Notes: generated by a model not told the origin, from the sequence alone. 64,000 bases of DNA from Acinetobacter piscicola (GCF_015218165.1 NZ_CP048659.1:1302001-1366000), one strand, 5' to 3'. Numbered from the stretch's first letter, positions 1 to 8,575 are shown. Made by a program: numbers and translations.

Positions 1-2445
1 GCATTTAAGGAAGCCGCACAGCTCGAAAACTTCAAGCGGGTTTATGATCTGCCGGATGGTGGTTTTTTTATCGTTCAGGATATGGGCGGTATATTTAAAA
101 TCATTGCCGATAAGCAGGTCTTTGATCCTTCAAAAATTGTACTGGACGGTTTTGCCAAGCTCTATATCCCAATGCTTTACAGTGGCGTGATACTGGAATC
201 CAGAATCCGGGAAAACGAAGGGGTTAAGTTGCGCCTATCGCATGGAACATTGCTGCGATTGGGTCAGTATGAAAAGCCGGTTACAACAGCCGAAGTCAGG
301 CTATCCAGGTTCGATATAACTCCGAATGAAAAGATCGTACCGGAATTTGTATCCGAGAATCCTGGTCCGTTCCACATGACGCAATATTCCCAACAAAGAC
401 CGACCTGGTACAGTGGTGCTATGGCAGAGCTCATGCAGATTGTTGGTGGATATGGTTCACAGCAGTTTAATCAGTTACCTGATTCAGCACTAGAACGTGC
501 TCAAGTTTCCTTGCCTGAAAAATACAGGGAAGCGATTGCAGAATATTTGCTCCAGGTCCGATTGCCAGGTTATAGCGGCATCCCACCTGCAGACGGAAAA
601 TTTCAGTTTGATTACAAGCTAACACAGACCAATGCGGTTACTTTTGACAGTGAAGGTTATCCGTGGCTTGTCCGGGTTGGTCCAACAGGGATTTATGCAA
701 TGCCGCTTCCGGTTATCCCTGCAACCACAGCACCGGAGTTTCGGGAATGGATGGAGGAAGTAGGCGACCAGGAAATATTAAATATCCTGGACCGGTTCAA
801 AGGGATGCCAAGCGGTGAAGGATTTCCTCAAGATACTGACTTTGGTTTCTGGTTACGTGCCGGGGTCATTATCAAAGTGTGTGAGGTAGAGGATTTTTTT
901 AATCACTTACATTACAGTCCGAATTTAGGTTGGTCATTTAACCTGACCGGCTCGGAAGGCTTTCACACCTGCTATAAATACAATGATCAAGGTGTGGTGG
1001 TTGGAAGTGCTTACAAGATCCGTATCAATATCACTGCAGTATCTCAGCGTGGATGGCTAAGGGAAAGCACCATCAACGCTGAACATGCACAAGCTGTCAG
1101 CCAGTACATGGCAAAGTTAAAGAGTCTCATTCCAGTTTCATCCAAAGGCAATGCTATCTACTACAAATTGCGTCTCTCACCAGATCAACTGATTGCCCGG
1201 GCAAATATGGGCATCAGTGTAGGCGAGAAAGAAATTGAATGGTGGGACCAACTTGAACTCGATCCGATCACCAGTGCGACTGGAAGGGTAAGCAAGGTAG
1301 GTGAAGGTCTTTTGTATCATCCGGCGCTACCTGAGTTTCAGCCGCAAATAAAGTTCCCTGTTGTTGCAGCCGGTGGTTGTATCTCATTTGACTTTTCCAG
1401 TACAGAACGGATCCCCGAAGATCTGCGACCTAACTGCGACACTATCATGTTTGGTTACTACATTGGCAACAACCTAAAAGTCGTCAAGTATTTTTATGAC
1501 ATGCGTAGTTATAGCAAAGAAGTAGAAAGTGATTTTGAAAAGGTGATGGCGGTTGGATCCTGGAATGAGGTTGAAACATCCGGCAGCAGCTCGGTACAAG
1601 GTCATTTTTACACCTCAGATTTTGATCACCGTGAAATCCTTGAGCCTTACAAGCGTGAAACTTCGATCGTAGGTAAGGATAAGGGTTATAACAGCACAGC
1701 TTTTTCTGGATTTAATGTGGCGTTTGGTATGCAAGGTTTAATTTGGAGAAATCGCTACTACACCCACCTTACCAAAACTAAAGTTTCAGAAGGTGCCAAA
1801 CTTGAGCTCGGTATCTGTATTCCCTATCTCAACCGTAATGCCGTACTTCTGGCCAAAAAAACAGAAGTGCACCGATATGAAACCGAAAACTTTTCACTTC
1901 ACGCCATGCAGGATCCATACACTTATAAAATGTGGACCTATGACCGTATCTGGCATTGGACCGATCCATTGGAGAAGATGACCGGTAAACCATCTCCGGT
2001 AGACGGCTCACCTGTATGGGCTGAGATTGAAGTGTTTAATCCCGATCCAGATTACGATTTCGCCAATCAGGGGCCGTGGTTGTCAAGTATGCCACTGGAT
2101 GTGACCGAAATCGTTTACAGCAATGGGCATTATGGTATTCCCCAGGTCCAGGAATATTACAAGGTCATATCAAGCGAACAGGAAGAAGCAGGTTCATTAG
2201 AACTTTCCATGCTCGAAAGTCCTGTCCAAGTGATGAAAAAAATCCCTCACGGTTGGTACTTCTATATTTCACCGGATCCAAACGGTGCCGTGTTTTATCG
2301 TGACGCATGTAGGGTTGTATTCGGGGACATAGAGTATGGCAATATCTCAGAAACTAATGACGATGGTGTGCGTTATAGATGGGGTTACACAAGTCTAGTG
2401 AACCACTCACGCGCATACCACTTTATCGGGGTGATCAATGAGTAG
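1..2445 (+). CDS. Large phage virion protein, 5' end outside window
   Basis: The reading frame is open from the first base of the window and encodes convincing protein before the first ATG at position 82, so the true start probably lies upstream. At least 815 residues are visible. No catalytic motif or transmembrane segment was recognised. The protein is rich in Tyr, Trp and Gly, as large tail or tail-associated structural proteins often are. It overlaps the next gene by 8 bases and heads a tight three-gene block, which suggests co-translated virion components. Hand counts of sample lines give about 45-50% GC, higher than the phage genes after 6500 and the host genes. The virion role is inferred from size, context and neighbours; I do not recognise the family. 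Confidence 0.7.
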   Translation, partial: AFKEAAQLENFKRVYDLPDGGFFIVQDMGGIFKIIADKQVFDPSKIVLDGFAKLYIPMLYSGVILESRIRENEGVKLRLSHGTLLRLGQYEKPVTTAEVRLSRFDITPNEKIVPEFVSENPGPFHMTQYSQQRPTWYSGAMAELMQIVGGYGSQQFNQLPDSALERAQVSLPEKYREAIAEYLLQVRLPGYSGIPPADGKFQFDYKLTQTNAVTFDSEGYPWLVRVGPTGIYAMPLPVIPATTAPEFREWMEEVGDQEILNILDRFKGMPSGEGFPQDTDFGFWLRAGVIIKVCEVEDFFNHLHYSPNLGWSFNLTGSEGFHTCYKYNDQGVVVGSAYKIRINITAVSQRGWLRESTINAEHAQAVSQYMAKLKSLIPVSSKGNAIYYKLRLSPDQLIARANMGISVGEKEIEWWDQLELDPITSATGRVSKVGEGLLYHPALPEFQPQIKFPVVAAGGCISFDFSSTERIPEDLRPNCDTIMFGYYIGNNLKVVKYFYDMRSYSKEVESDFEKVMAVGSWNEVETSGSSSVQGHFYTSDFDHREILEPYKRETSIVGKDKGYNSTAFSGFNVAFGMQGLIWRNRYYTHLTKTKVSEGAKLELGICIPYLNRNAVLLAKKTEVHRYETENFSLHAMQDPYTYKMWTYDRIWHWTDPLEKMTGKPSPVDGSPVWAEIEVFNPDPDYDFANQGPWLSSMPLDVTEIVYSNGHYGIPQVQEYYKVISSEQEEAGSLELSMLESPVQVMKKIPHGWYFYISPDPNGAVFYRDACRVVFGDIEYGNISETNDDGVRYRWGYTSLVNHSRAYHFIGVINE

Positions 2446-3763
2446 TTATCGTGATGATACTCAGGAAACAATTGTATTAAGTTCCCAGGCGTTTGGAAAA
2501 GTCACCTCAGGTGATGTAGAAAATTTTAAGTTTACTGAAACGATACTTAGCAAGGTTCGACATAATGTAGAGGAAATCATCCGGCTTGGGGATGAGGATT
2601 TATCACGCCGTAAAGGACGATTAGACAGCGAGCTTGGTTTCGCTGATCAGGTGATCCACTCTGTACGAAAATTTCAACTGATTGAAGAAGTCTTTATCCT
2701 AGCTGATCATAGTTTTGTAAAACAATCTGAACTAATAACTGAGGATCTTGGCCTGGGCGAAGTGGAGCAGGTTAGTTATAAGACTGTACACATCGAGCCA
2801 TTTAAAGTGGCCGATGCACATTTCACCTATAAAACTGCATTCCAAAGTATCAGTGATCGTCTGAAATTAAGCGATAGCCTGCAAACTCTGACACGTTCAC
2901 ATGACCTGATTGAAGAAAGCCTGGTCCTATCAGATACAACACGTGAAAAGTTAAAAACCCTGATTGTTGAAACACTAGGACTTGGCCATCAGGTTGAACA
3001 ACACAATCTTGTCCATAGCCAGGTATCAGAAAGTTTTAAACTGCATGATCGAGCTGTACGAATAGTCAGTGACACGATTGAAGATACGATCCAGTTTAGT
3101 GATGAGTTTAAAAAATTATCAGATACGGTTGAGCTGGTGGTTGAAAGCCTGGCGTTTGCCGAGCAGGTATCAGGGCAACGGATGGTACGAAGCCTGGCAG
3201 AATCCAGTTTAAGTTTTTCAGAATCCATTGACGGCATTAAACGTGCAACCTCAAGTGTGACCGAGTTGTTATTCCTGGATGATGAATACCACGACGGTAG
3301 AGAAATTATCGGAGCATGGACCACAACGGCCGATGGTTGGAACATGAGCCGCTACTATGATTTCCCTTATGAAGAATTGATTGTGATTGATGGCCAGCTT
3401 TATGGCGTAACCGCTACCGGTATTGAAGAACTTAAACAAGGTTCCGGCGTAGTCGCTGCACAGATCAAGACAGCAAGATTAGATCTAGGAGATGGTGGCT
3501 TAGTCCATCCAGAAAGCATGATTTTGGAGTATAGCTTAGATGGTCAATTGTCGGTCGATGTAGGAACCACTCAAACCGGCTACCAACAAACATTTAACTA
3601 TGTACTCAAAAATGAGCCGAGCGATTATTTAACCAATGGCCGGGTGATCTTTGGCCGTGGCTTACGTGGTCGGCATTTTGAGTTTTCAGTCAATATTCAA
3701 GGCACGACTGCCTATATTAACGACATGGTTGTAAACATAGCCAAAACAAAACGGAGAATTTAA
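2438..3763 (+). CDS. Phage structural protein with about eleven degenerate 19-20 residue repeats
   Basis: The start codon overlaps the end of the previous gene by 8 bases. The 441-residue product has a long repeat region, roughly residues 30-285. Each unit begins with a Glu/Ser-rich strand of the pattern E-x-L-x-L-x-D (for example EESLVLSD, EDTIQFSD, ESSLSFSE), followed by a variable stretch ending in a hydrophobic pair. The C-terminal 150 residues differ and look beta-rich, with many Gly, Tyr and Thr. This layout, repeated shaft plus distinct tip, is common in tail fibres and other phage appendage proteins. No enzymatic motif was seen. The stop is 2 bases before the next ATG. The structural role is an inference. 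Confidence 0.7.
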   Translation: MSSYRDDTQETIVLSSQAFGKVTSGDVENFKFTETILSKVRHNVEEIIRLGDEDLSRRKGRLDSELGFADQVIHSVRKFQLIEEVFILADHSFVKQSELITEDLGLGEVEQVSYKTVHIEPFKVADAHFTYKTAFQSISDRLKLSDSLQTLTRSHDLIEESLVLSDTTREKLKTLIVETLGLGHQVEQHNLVHSQVSESFKLHDRAVRIVSDTIEDTIQFSDEFKKLSDTVELVVESLAFAEQVSGQRMVRSLAESSLSFSESIDGIKRATSSVTELLFLDDEYHDGREIIGAWTTTADGWNMSRYYDFPYEELIVIDGQLYGVTATGIEELKQGSGVVAAQIKTARLDLGDGGLVHPESMILEYSLDGQLSVDVGTTQTGYQQTFNYVLKNEPSDYLTNGRVIFGRGLRGRHFEFSVNIQGTTAYINDMVVNIAKTKRRI

Positions 3764-3765
3764 AT

Positions 3766-6288
3766 ATGATTATCCCTACACTCAATGTCGTTGATCAGGC
3801 GATTTCCGAAGTTCAGGACAAGATGAAATACTTTGAAGGGCGTAGCAATCAGTTACTCGGAGAAATGAGTAATGCCATGACGACGCTATCTAGTGTTACG
3901 GTCGAACCGGTGGGTAGTGCACCAGAATTGCCACGCCCTGAGAATGCGCAATTTCCAACGATAGATATGCCAGATACGCCTGAATTAAATGTGACTGTAC
4001 CTACACCACATTTATTAGATTTGGATATTGAAAAGCCGGCTGCACTTACATCTCCTGAAATTCCTAGTCTTGAGATCAATTTGCCTGATGCACCGATCAT
4101 GCAGAATGAGATTGAGATTCCATCAGAGCTTACCAATTTTGCTTTACCTGAAATCGATACCAATATTGAAATCGGCACACTGCCACAACTCAGTTTAAGT
4201 GGACTTGACGTTGCACGAAACACAGTCAATATTGATGTTTCAGAGCTTTTAGGCGGCCTGGATTTATCTGATCTGAATTTACCCGATGCACCTGAAAACC
4301 CAATCTTAAACTTTCCAACATTGCCAAGCCTGGGTAATTTTGATTTGCCAGTGCGACCAGATATTGATATTGGCAGTGTAGAAATCCCTGACGCACCTGA
4401 AATTGTATTGCCTGAAATTGGAGAGCTTCAAGCGATTACATTACCGGTATATGAGCCAGAAGCCTTGCCGGTATTTGATGAATTGCCACCGGAGTTTAGT
4501 GTAGAGCTACCAAGTGATATTGATAGCATTATGCACCAGGCCCAGGCGATTGCCGCAACGGACTATCAAAGTTACAACAAGGACAGCGCAATTCAGCCTT
4601 TAGTCGCTGAAATTCGCGCCTGGATGAATGGCGCTGCTACCGGTACCGGCTTACCTGTAGAGATTGAAACTTCACTTTTCAATCGTGCACGTGAACGCAA
4701 TAGTCGTGAAACCGAACGTGCAGTACAAGAGGTGATTGATCAGTGGGCCAGTCGGGGCTATAGCCTACCGCAAGGATCTACCCAAAAGCAGATCGATGCC
4801 ATCCGGGATGATGCACGTTTAAAAGCTGCGGATCTGAACCGTGACATTATGATTCAATCTTTTGAAAAGCAGCTTGAACATATCAGATTCTTGACCGAGC
4901 AAGGCATTGCCCTGGAACGATTAAAACAGGACCTATGGCTTGCCTATGTTGGCAATGTTATGGATGCAGCCAAGTTCCAAGTCGAGAGTAAACTTAGTCT
5001 ATTCAATGCACAAATCTCGATTTTTAATGCACGTACCGATGCGTTTAAATCCATGATTGACGTATACAAAACCAAAATTGAAGGCACCATTGCCAAGATC
5101 ACGGCATTTCGCTCCCAGGTGGATGCACAAGTGGCGATTGGCCAGATCAACCAACAGACTGTCGATATTTTTAAAGCCAAGATTGATGCGGTAATGTCGA
5201 ATGTGGATGTGTATAAAGCACTGATCCAAGGTGCAACTGCACGTGCTGACCTAGTGAAAAGTCACTTTGATGCCTATAAAACCGAAGTACAGGCATACAG
5301 TGAGCAGGTCGGTGCAGAACGGATCAAGGTTGAAATGTTTGATTCACAGATCAAGGCTGAAGGTACCAAGGTTCAAGCCTATGAATCAATGGCACGTACT
5401 TATGCCACCACTATCGAAGGTATTTCATCTAAAGCAAATATTAAGATGAAAGAAGGTGATATGAAGCTGGAAGCGGCACGTGTAAGAATTGCAGAGTTTC
5501 AGGCCAATACAGAATCGTATCGTGCATCAATGGATGCGCAGTCGAAGAAATTGCAGTTTGAAACAGAAGCATACACGGCTAATCTGGAAGCTATGAAGTC
5601 TCAGATTCAGCTTTCAATTGAAAAGATGAATACGCAAAGCAATATTGTGGAATCTAATTCACGCACACGAATCGCCTTAGCGGATGCCTTATCTAAGTAT
5701 GCTGAAATGAAAATCCGTGTCGGTATTGCTAATTCGGATACCTTGTCACGCTTTGCTGATATGCGCTCACGTACTGCAATCGCCGTATCAGAAGCACATT
5801 CGCGTTATGCAGATCTGGCGTTAAGGACAACGATTGCCAATAGTGATATTTATAACCGCTATATTGAATCTCGTACACGTGTTGCCTTGGCCAATGCTGA
5901 TACCCAGGCCAAATATGCTGACTTAAATTTGCGTACAAATCTGGCCTATGCAGATACTCAATCCAAATTTGCTGATATGAAAATGCGTACAGGCATCGCC
6001 AATGCAGAAACACAGGCGCGTTATGCTGATATGAATATTCGGACTAACTTGGCATATGCTGAAATGCAGATCAAAAAATATGAAGTTGATCTCAGTCACG
6101 CAATTAAGAAGGCAGAACTTGCAGCGGAAAGCATGAAAGGCATTGCACAGTTTAATGCTCAGATGGCCGCAGGTGCGATGTCAGCCATGCACGTATCTGC
6201 ACAAATCAGCGGTAGTGGTTCAAGTTCAATTGGCTACAGTGCAACCGAATCTAAGGGTGAGAATAAAAACCATAACTATAGCTACTAA
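3766..6288 (+). CDS. Phage virion protein with Pro-rich extended region and 18-residue helical repeats
   Basis: The 840-residue product has three visible zones. Residues of about 50-250 form a Pro/Asp/Leu-rich stretch with repeated LPDAPE-like pieces, probably extended. Residues of about 270-630 are predicted long helix or coiled coil (many Ala, Lys, Glu, Gln, with regular phrases such as DAYKTEVQAYSEQ). Residues 636-761 contain seven back-to-back 18-residue repeats of the form (I/L)A-N-A-D-T-Q-x-(K/R)-(Y/F)-A-D-M-x-(I/M)-R-T-x. The tail is Gly/Ser-rich. A GGAG ribosome site lies in the end of the preceding gene. No enzymatic motif was recognised. A rod-like virion or DNA-ejection role is inferred from architecture and position. 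It is the last gene of the GC-richer block. Confidence 0.75.
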   Translation: MIIPTLNVVDQAISEVQDKMKYFEGRSNQLLGEMSNAMTTLSSVTVEPVGSAPELPRPENAQFPTIDMPDTPELNVTVPTPHLLDLDIEKPAALTSPEIPSLEINLPDAPIMQNEIEIPSELTNFALPEIDTNIEIGTLPQLSLSGLDVARNTVNIDVSELLGGLDLSDLNLPDAPENPILNFPTLPSLGNFDLPVRPDIDIGSVEIPDAPEIVLPEIGELQAITLPVYEPEALPVFDELPPEFSVELPSDIDSIMHQAQAIAATDYQSYNKDSAIQPLVAEIRAWMNGAATGTGLPVEIETSLFNRARERNSRETERAVQEVIDQWASRGYSLPQGSTQKQIDAIRDDARLKAADLNRDIMIQSFEKQLEHIRFLTEQGIALERLKQDLWLAYVGNVMDAAKFQVESKLSLFNAQISIFNARTDAFKSMIDVYKTKIEGTIAKITAFRSQVDAQVAIGQINQQTVDIFKAKIDAVMSNVDVYKALIQGATARADLVKSHFDAYKTEVQAYSEQVGAERIKVEMFDSQIKAEGTKVQAYESMARTYATTIEGISSKANIKMKEGDMKLEAARVRIAEFQANTESYRASMDAQSKKLQFETEAYTANLEAMKSQIQLSIEKMNTQSNIVESNSRTRIALADALSKYAEMKIRVGIANSDTLSRFADMRSRTAIAVSEAHSRYADLALRTTIANSDIYNRYIESRTRVALANADTQAKYADLNLRTNLAYADTQSKFADMKMRTGIANAETQARYADMNIRTNLAYAEMQIKKYEVDLSHAIKKAELAAESMKGIAQFNAQMAAGAMSAMHVSAQISGSGSSSIGYSATESKGENKNHNYSY

Positions 6289-6292
6289 CCAA

Positions 6293-6379
6293 AAATTAAG
6301 CTGCCTGTATGGCAGTGAAATGATATTCATATTTGAATATGTGTCATGTACTTTCTAAGCTACCTCTACGGCAGTAATT
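6293..6379 (-). CRISPR. Candidate prophage mini-array: two degenerate type I-F repeats and one 31-base spacer
   Basis: Read on the minus strand, 6379-6352 is a first repeat ending GTAGCTTAGAAA, 6351-6321 is a 31-base spacer, and 6320-6293 is a second repeat containing CTGCC-ATACA-GGCAG. Against the enterobacterial I-F repeat as I remember it (28 bases, hairpin CTGCC-GTACA-GGCAG, handle CTTAGAAA), the first copy matches 23 of 28 positions and the second 22 of 28. In the second, mismatches cluster in its last four bases, as is usual for a terminal repeat. The repeat period is 59 bases; I-F arrays normally have 60. The handle of the first copy and the hairpin of the second are intact, so one crRNA could be made by a host Cas6f. 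No cas gene is visible. It could instead be a run of unrelated hairpins, but the similarity is high. Confidence 0.62.
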
Positions 6380-6417
6380 GAAATTTTAATTACCAAGATT
6401 TAGGTTTTCAATTACTG
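6372..6417. repeat. Perfect 12-base inverted repeat beside the CRISPR-like unit
   Basis: CAGTAATTGAAA at 6372-6383 is exactly complementary to TTTCAATTACTG at 6406-6417, with a 22-base loop. Its left arm shares bases with the first CRISPR-like repeat. On the minus strand the structure lies just upstream of that repeat, in the leader position. No U-run follows either arm, so it does not look like an intrinsic terminator. A role in processing or protein binding is possible but not shown. Confidence 0.6.
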
Positions 6418-6441
6418 TTTGTATTTTATATTTCTTTAAAT

Positions 6442-6475
6442 CCCCCTCTAAGGTTAGACTAAAAATCCTTTAAAT
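6442..6475 (+). promoter_or_regulatory. Phage bipartite promoter-like element, copy 1
   Basis: CCCCCTCTAAGGTTAGAC at 6442-6459 is followed by CCTTTAAAT at 6467-6475. The first block contains a dyad, TCTAA-GG-TTAGA. The same pair of blocks recurs before the genes at 8643 and 19574, 67-79 bases ahead of each start codon (68 here). TTTAAA in the second block sits where a -10 hexamer could be, with the dyad over the -35 region. That arrangement fits a phage promoter that needs an activator. The promoter role is inferred. Confidence 0.55.
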
Positions 6476-6509
6476 CACAACATACATGGCATATATATGG
6501 GAGTTTGTC

Positions 6510-8495
6510 ATGTACGGCTTAAAAAAACGTTCAAAGCAAGATGAAAATGGACTAATTCAAGGTGCAGGTACTGGCACTTCTGATGATATTAAAAAAAATG
6601 TTCCAGCAGGTAGTTATATTATGCCTGCTGATTCTACTCAGCAGATTGGTACCAATAATTTAAAAAATATGGGGAGCCCCACGCCAGTTAATCTCAGTAA
6701 CGGTGAGTTCCAACTCTCTCCTGACCAAGTTCATTCGGTTGGTGTGCAAACACTTGATGCCATGAAAAATCAAACGCATGTACCTGTTGATCAACCTCAA
6801 TTGGGTTTTAAACCCGGTCAAAATAAACCTGAATTATTTTTTGCAAATGGTGGATTGGTACCAAGTGCCTACCCAAGTGCAGATGATATTCGTCGTGCAC
6901 AACAAAATAGAATTGGTGGGCCCCAAATGCGTGATGTATCTGGTATCACTCGTGATGTGAATAGATCTTTACCAAGCACAACAGTAAATACACCATCACC
7001 AACTAGCGCACCATCAGCAAGCCCAACTACTCCAGCACCATCAGCAAGTCCAAGTAATCCAGCACCAACACAAGGTGGGGGCTTTGGCGCAAGGTTTAAT
7101 TCATTGCGTCAAGGTATTAATCGTGCTGCAAATACTGGACTGGGTAAATTAGGTACAGTGGGTGCATTAGCAAGCACAGGTTTTGCAGTTGCAGATACAC
7201 CAACGGAGCAGTATCGTGAGCGTTTTGGGTTGGGTGATTATAATCCTGAAGATTCCAACGGAATGCTCTTTGCTAAGGATTTAGGTGTCCGCGCATTGGG
7301 TGCTGCATCAGATTTAGGAAATGCAATGACACTGGGACAAGCTGGTCGGTTTTATGCAGACAAACAACGTATTGCAAGTGAAGCAAAAGCGGCTCAACCT
7401 GAATTTAATAATAAACAAAATAAGCCAAATACTGTTGTAGACAATTCATTTGGTAATAATAAAACACCACCTACCACACAAACACAACCTGAAATTCAGA
7501 CTCCATCAAGATCTGTACAGAGCTCTGATCCTTATGCTATTCAACAAAAAGGAAACAGTTTTAGCTATGCTAATCCTAGTGCAGCAGCCCAAGCGCGCGC
7601 AGATGGAGTTCGAGAAGGTGAAGGACTAGGATTCAAAGTAAGACCTGCAAATGATCCTAAAGGTGTGGCAAACTTCATGAAAAATACTCAAGAAATGGGA
7701 CCGACTGAACAACAGATTCAAAATGCAATCGCTCAACGTGAAATGAATTTAGGCTTGGGTATGCGAGGTTATGGTGGTCGCCCACGATTACCTGATGTTC
7801 GTACATCTGAACAAGAAGCGCAATTGCAAGCTGAAATTGCAAGAGTAAGCGCACCAATCCCAGGTTCAAAAGGATTAACAGCAAGTCAACGAAATCAAAT
7901 TAATGATCTCCAAATGGGATATTCTAACCGAGCAAATGATGTTTATAAAACTGATGCGAACAACGTTGCTGCTTTACAGCGTGAAGCCATGGGGCAAGCT
8001 GGACAGAACTATCGTACGGAACTAGGTGAGCAAGGTACTAATAACCGATTTAATGCAAATTTAGGTTTTGATGCACAAAAATTCCAAGCGACCAATGATT
8101 TAGCGAATCGAGAATTTAATCTTAATGCCACTGAAAAAGGTTTTGGTATTCGTAATTCAGCACGATTAGAGAAATTGTACGAGCAATATGATTCTGCGAA
8201 ATCGGATGAAGATCGTAAATCCATTCAAGAAAAAATTAATCGTTATGCAGGTAATAAAGCAGATACTGGTAAAGACCGTTATATGACTGTGGGTGGTGGT
8301 CAACAATGGGATGACAAAGCTGGAGGAACACTCACTCAACCGCAACGTTTATTTGATACTCAGACTCAGCAGTTCGTTAATACACCAGCTGCATCATCGA
8401 CTAATCTACCAAATGGCATGACACGTCAAGTAGGTACAAGCAATGGCAAGCCTGTTTATGAGGATGCTCAAGGTAATCGATTTATAGGCAATTGA
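6510..8495 (+). CDS. Phage virion-associated protein of unknown function
   Basis: The start at 6510 is preferred over the in-frame ATG at 6486 because GGGAG lies 6 bases ahead of it (6499-6503), giving 661 residues. Near the N-terminus are PAGSYIMPADS and, further on, NGEFQLSPDQVHSVG, phrases like those seen in phage structural or internal virion proteins that begin with a Gly/Pro-rich expression-like motif. A Pro/Ser/Thr low-complexity linker with three PSASP-type repeats is encoded at about 6985-7075. The rest is Gln/Asn-rich and probably helical. It is monocistronic: it has its own promoter-like element and a terminator at 8502. AT content is higher than in the three upstream genes. A virion or ejection role is inferred from its position beside the giant polyvalent gene. 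Confidence 0.65.
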   Translation: MYGLKKRSKQDENGLIQGAGTGTSDDIKKNVPAGSYIMPADSTQQIGTNNLKNMGSPTPVNLSNGEFQLSPDQVHSVGVQTLDAMKNQTHVPVDQPQLGFKPGQNKPELFFANGGLVPSAYPSADDIRRAQQNRIGGPQMRDVSGITRDVNRSLPSTTVNTPSPTSAPSASPTTPAPSASPSNPAPTQGGGFGARFNSLRQGINRAANTGLGKLGTVGALASTGFAVADTPTEQYRERFGLGDYNPEDSNGMLFAKDLGVRALGAASDLGNAMTLGQAGRFYADKQRIASEAKAAQPEFNNKQNKPNTVVDNSFGNNKTPPTTQTQPEIQTPSRSVQSSDPYAIQQKGNSFSYANPSAAAQARADGVREGEGLGFKVRPANDPKGVANFMKNTQEMGPTEQQIQNAIAQREMNLGLGMRGYGGRPRLPDVRTSEQEAQLQAEIARVSAPIPGSKGLTASQRNQINDLQMGYSNRANDVYKTDANNVAALQREAMGQAGQNYRTELGEQGTNNRFNANLGFDAQKFQATNDLANREFNLNATEKGFGIRNSARLEKLYEQYDSAKSDEDRKSIQEKINRYAGNKADTGKDRYMTVGGGQQWDDKAGGTLTQPQRLFDTQTQQFVNTPAASSTNLPNGMTRQVGTSNGKPVYEDAQGNRFIGN

Positions 8496-8501
8496 TTGGG
8501 A

Positions 8502-8527
8502 TGGCCACTTTAGGGTGGCTATTTTTA
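8502..8527 (+). terminator. Intrinsic terminator after the 661-residue phage gene
   Basis: GCCAC at 8504-8508 pairs with GTGGC at 8515-8519, extended by weaker pairs, and is followed by ATTTTTAT. It lies 7 bases after the stop codon. Confidence 0.75.
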
Positions 8528-8575
8528 TGCCGACGCATATTACCGATGCAAGATATTCTTTGGTGAAAAGTCTAT

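Noticed and set aside
3849..4229. A 126-residue minus-strand frame in the third virion gene
   Set aside because: Its Ser/Gly/Ile pattern mirrors the Pro/Asp-rich repeats on the coding strand; it has no ribosome site.
5671..6048. Regular repeats suggesting a CRISPR array in the third virion gene
   Set aside because: The repeats are 54 bases long, in frame, without spacers, and encode an 18-residue protein repeat.
6293..6379. The repeat hairpins as ordinary intrinsic terminators of the third virion gene
   Set aside because: No T-run follows either hairpin on the plus strand, and the bases outside the stems also match the I-F repeat, including the full CTTAGAAA handle.
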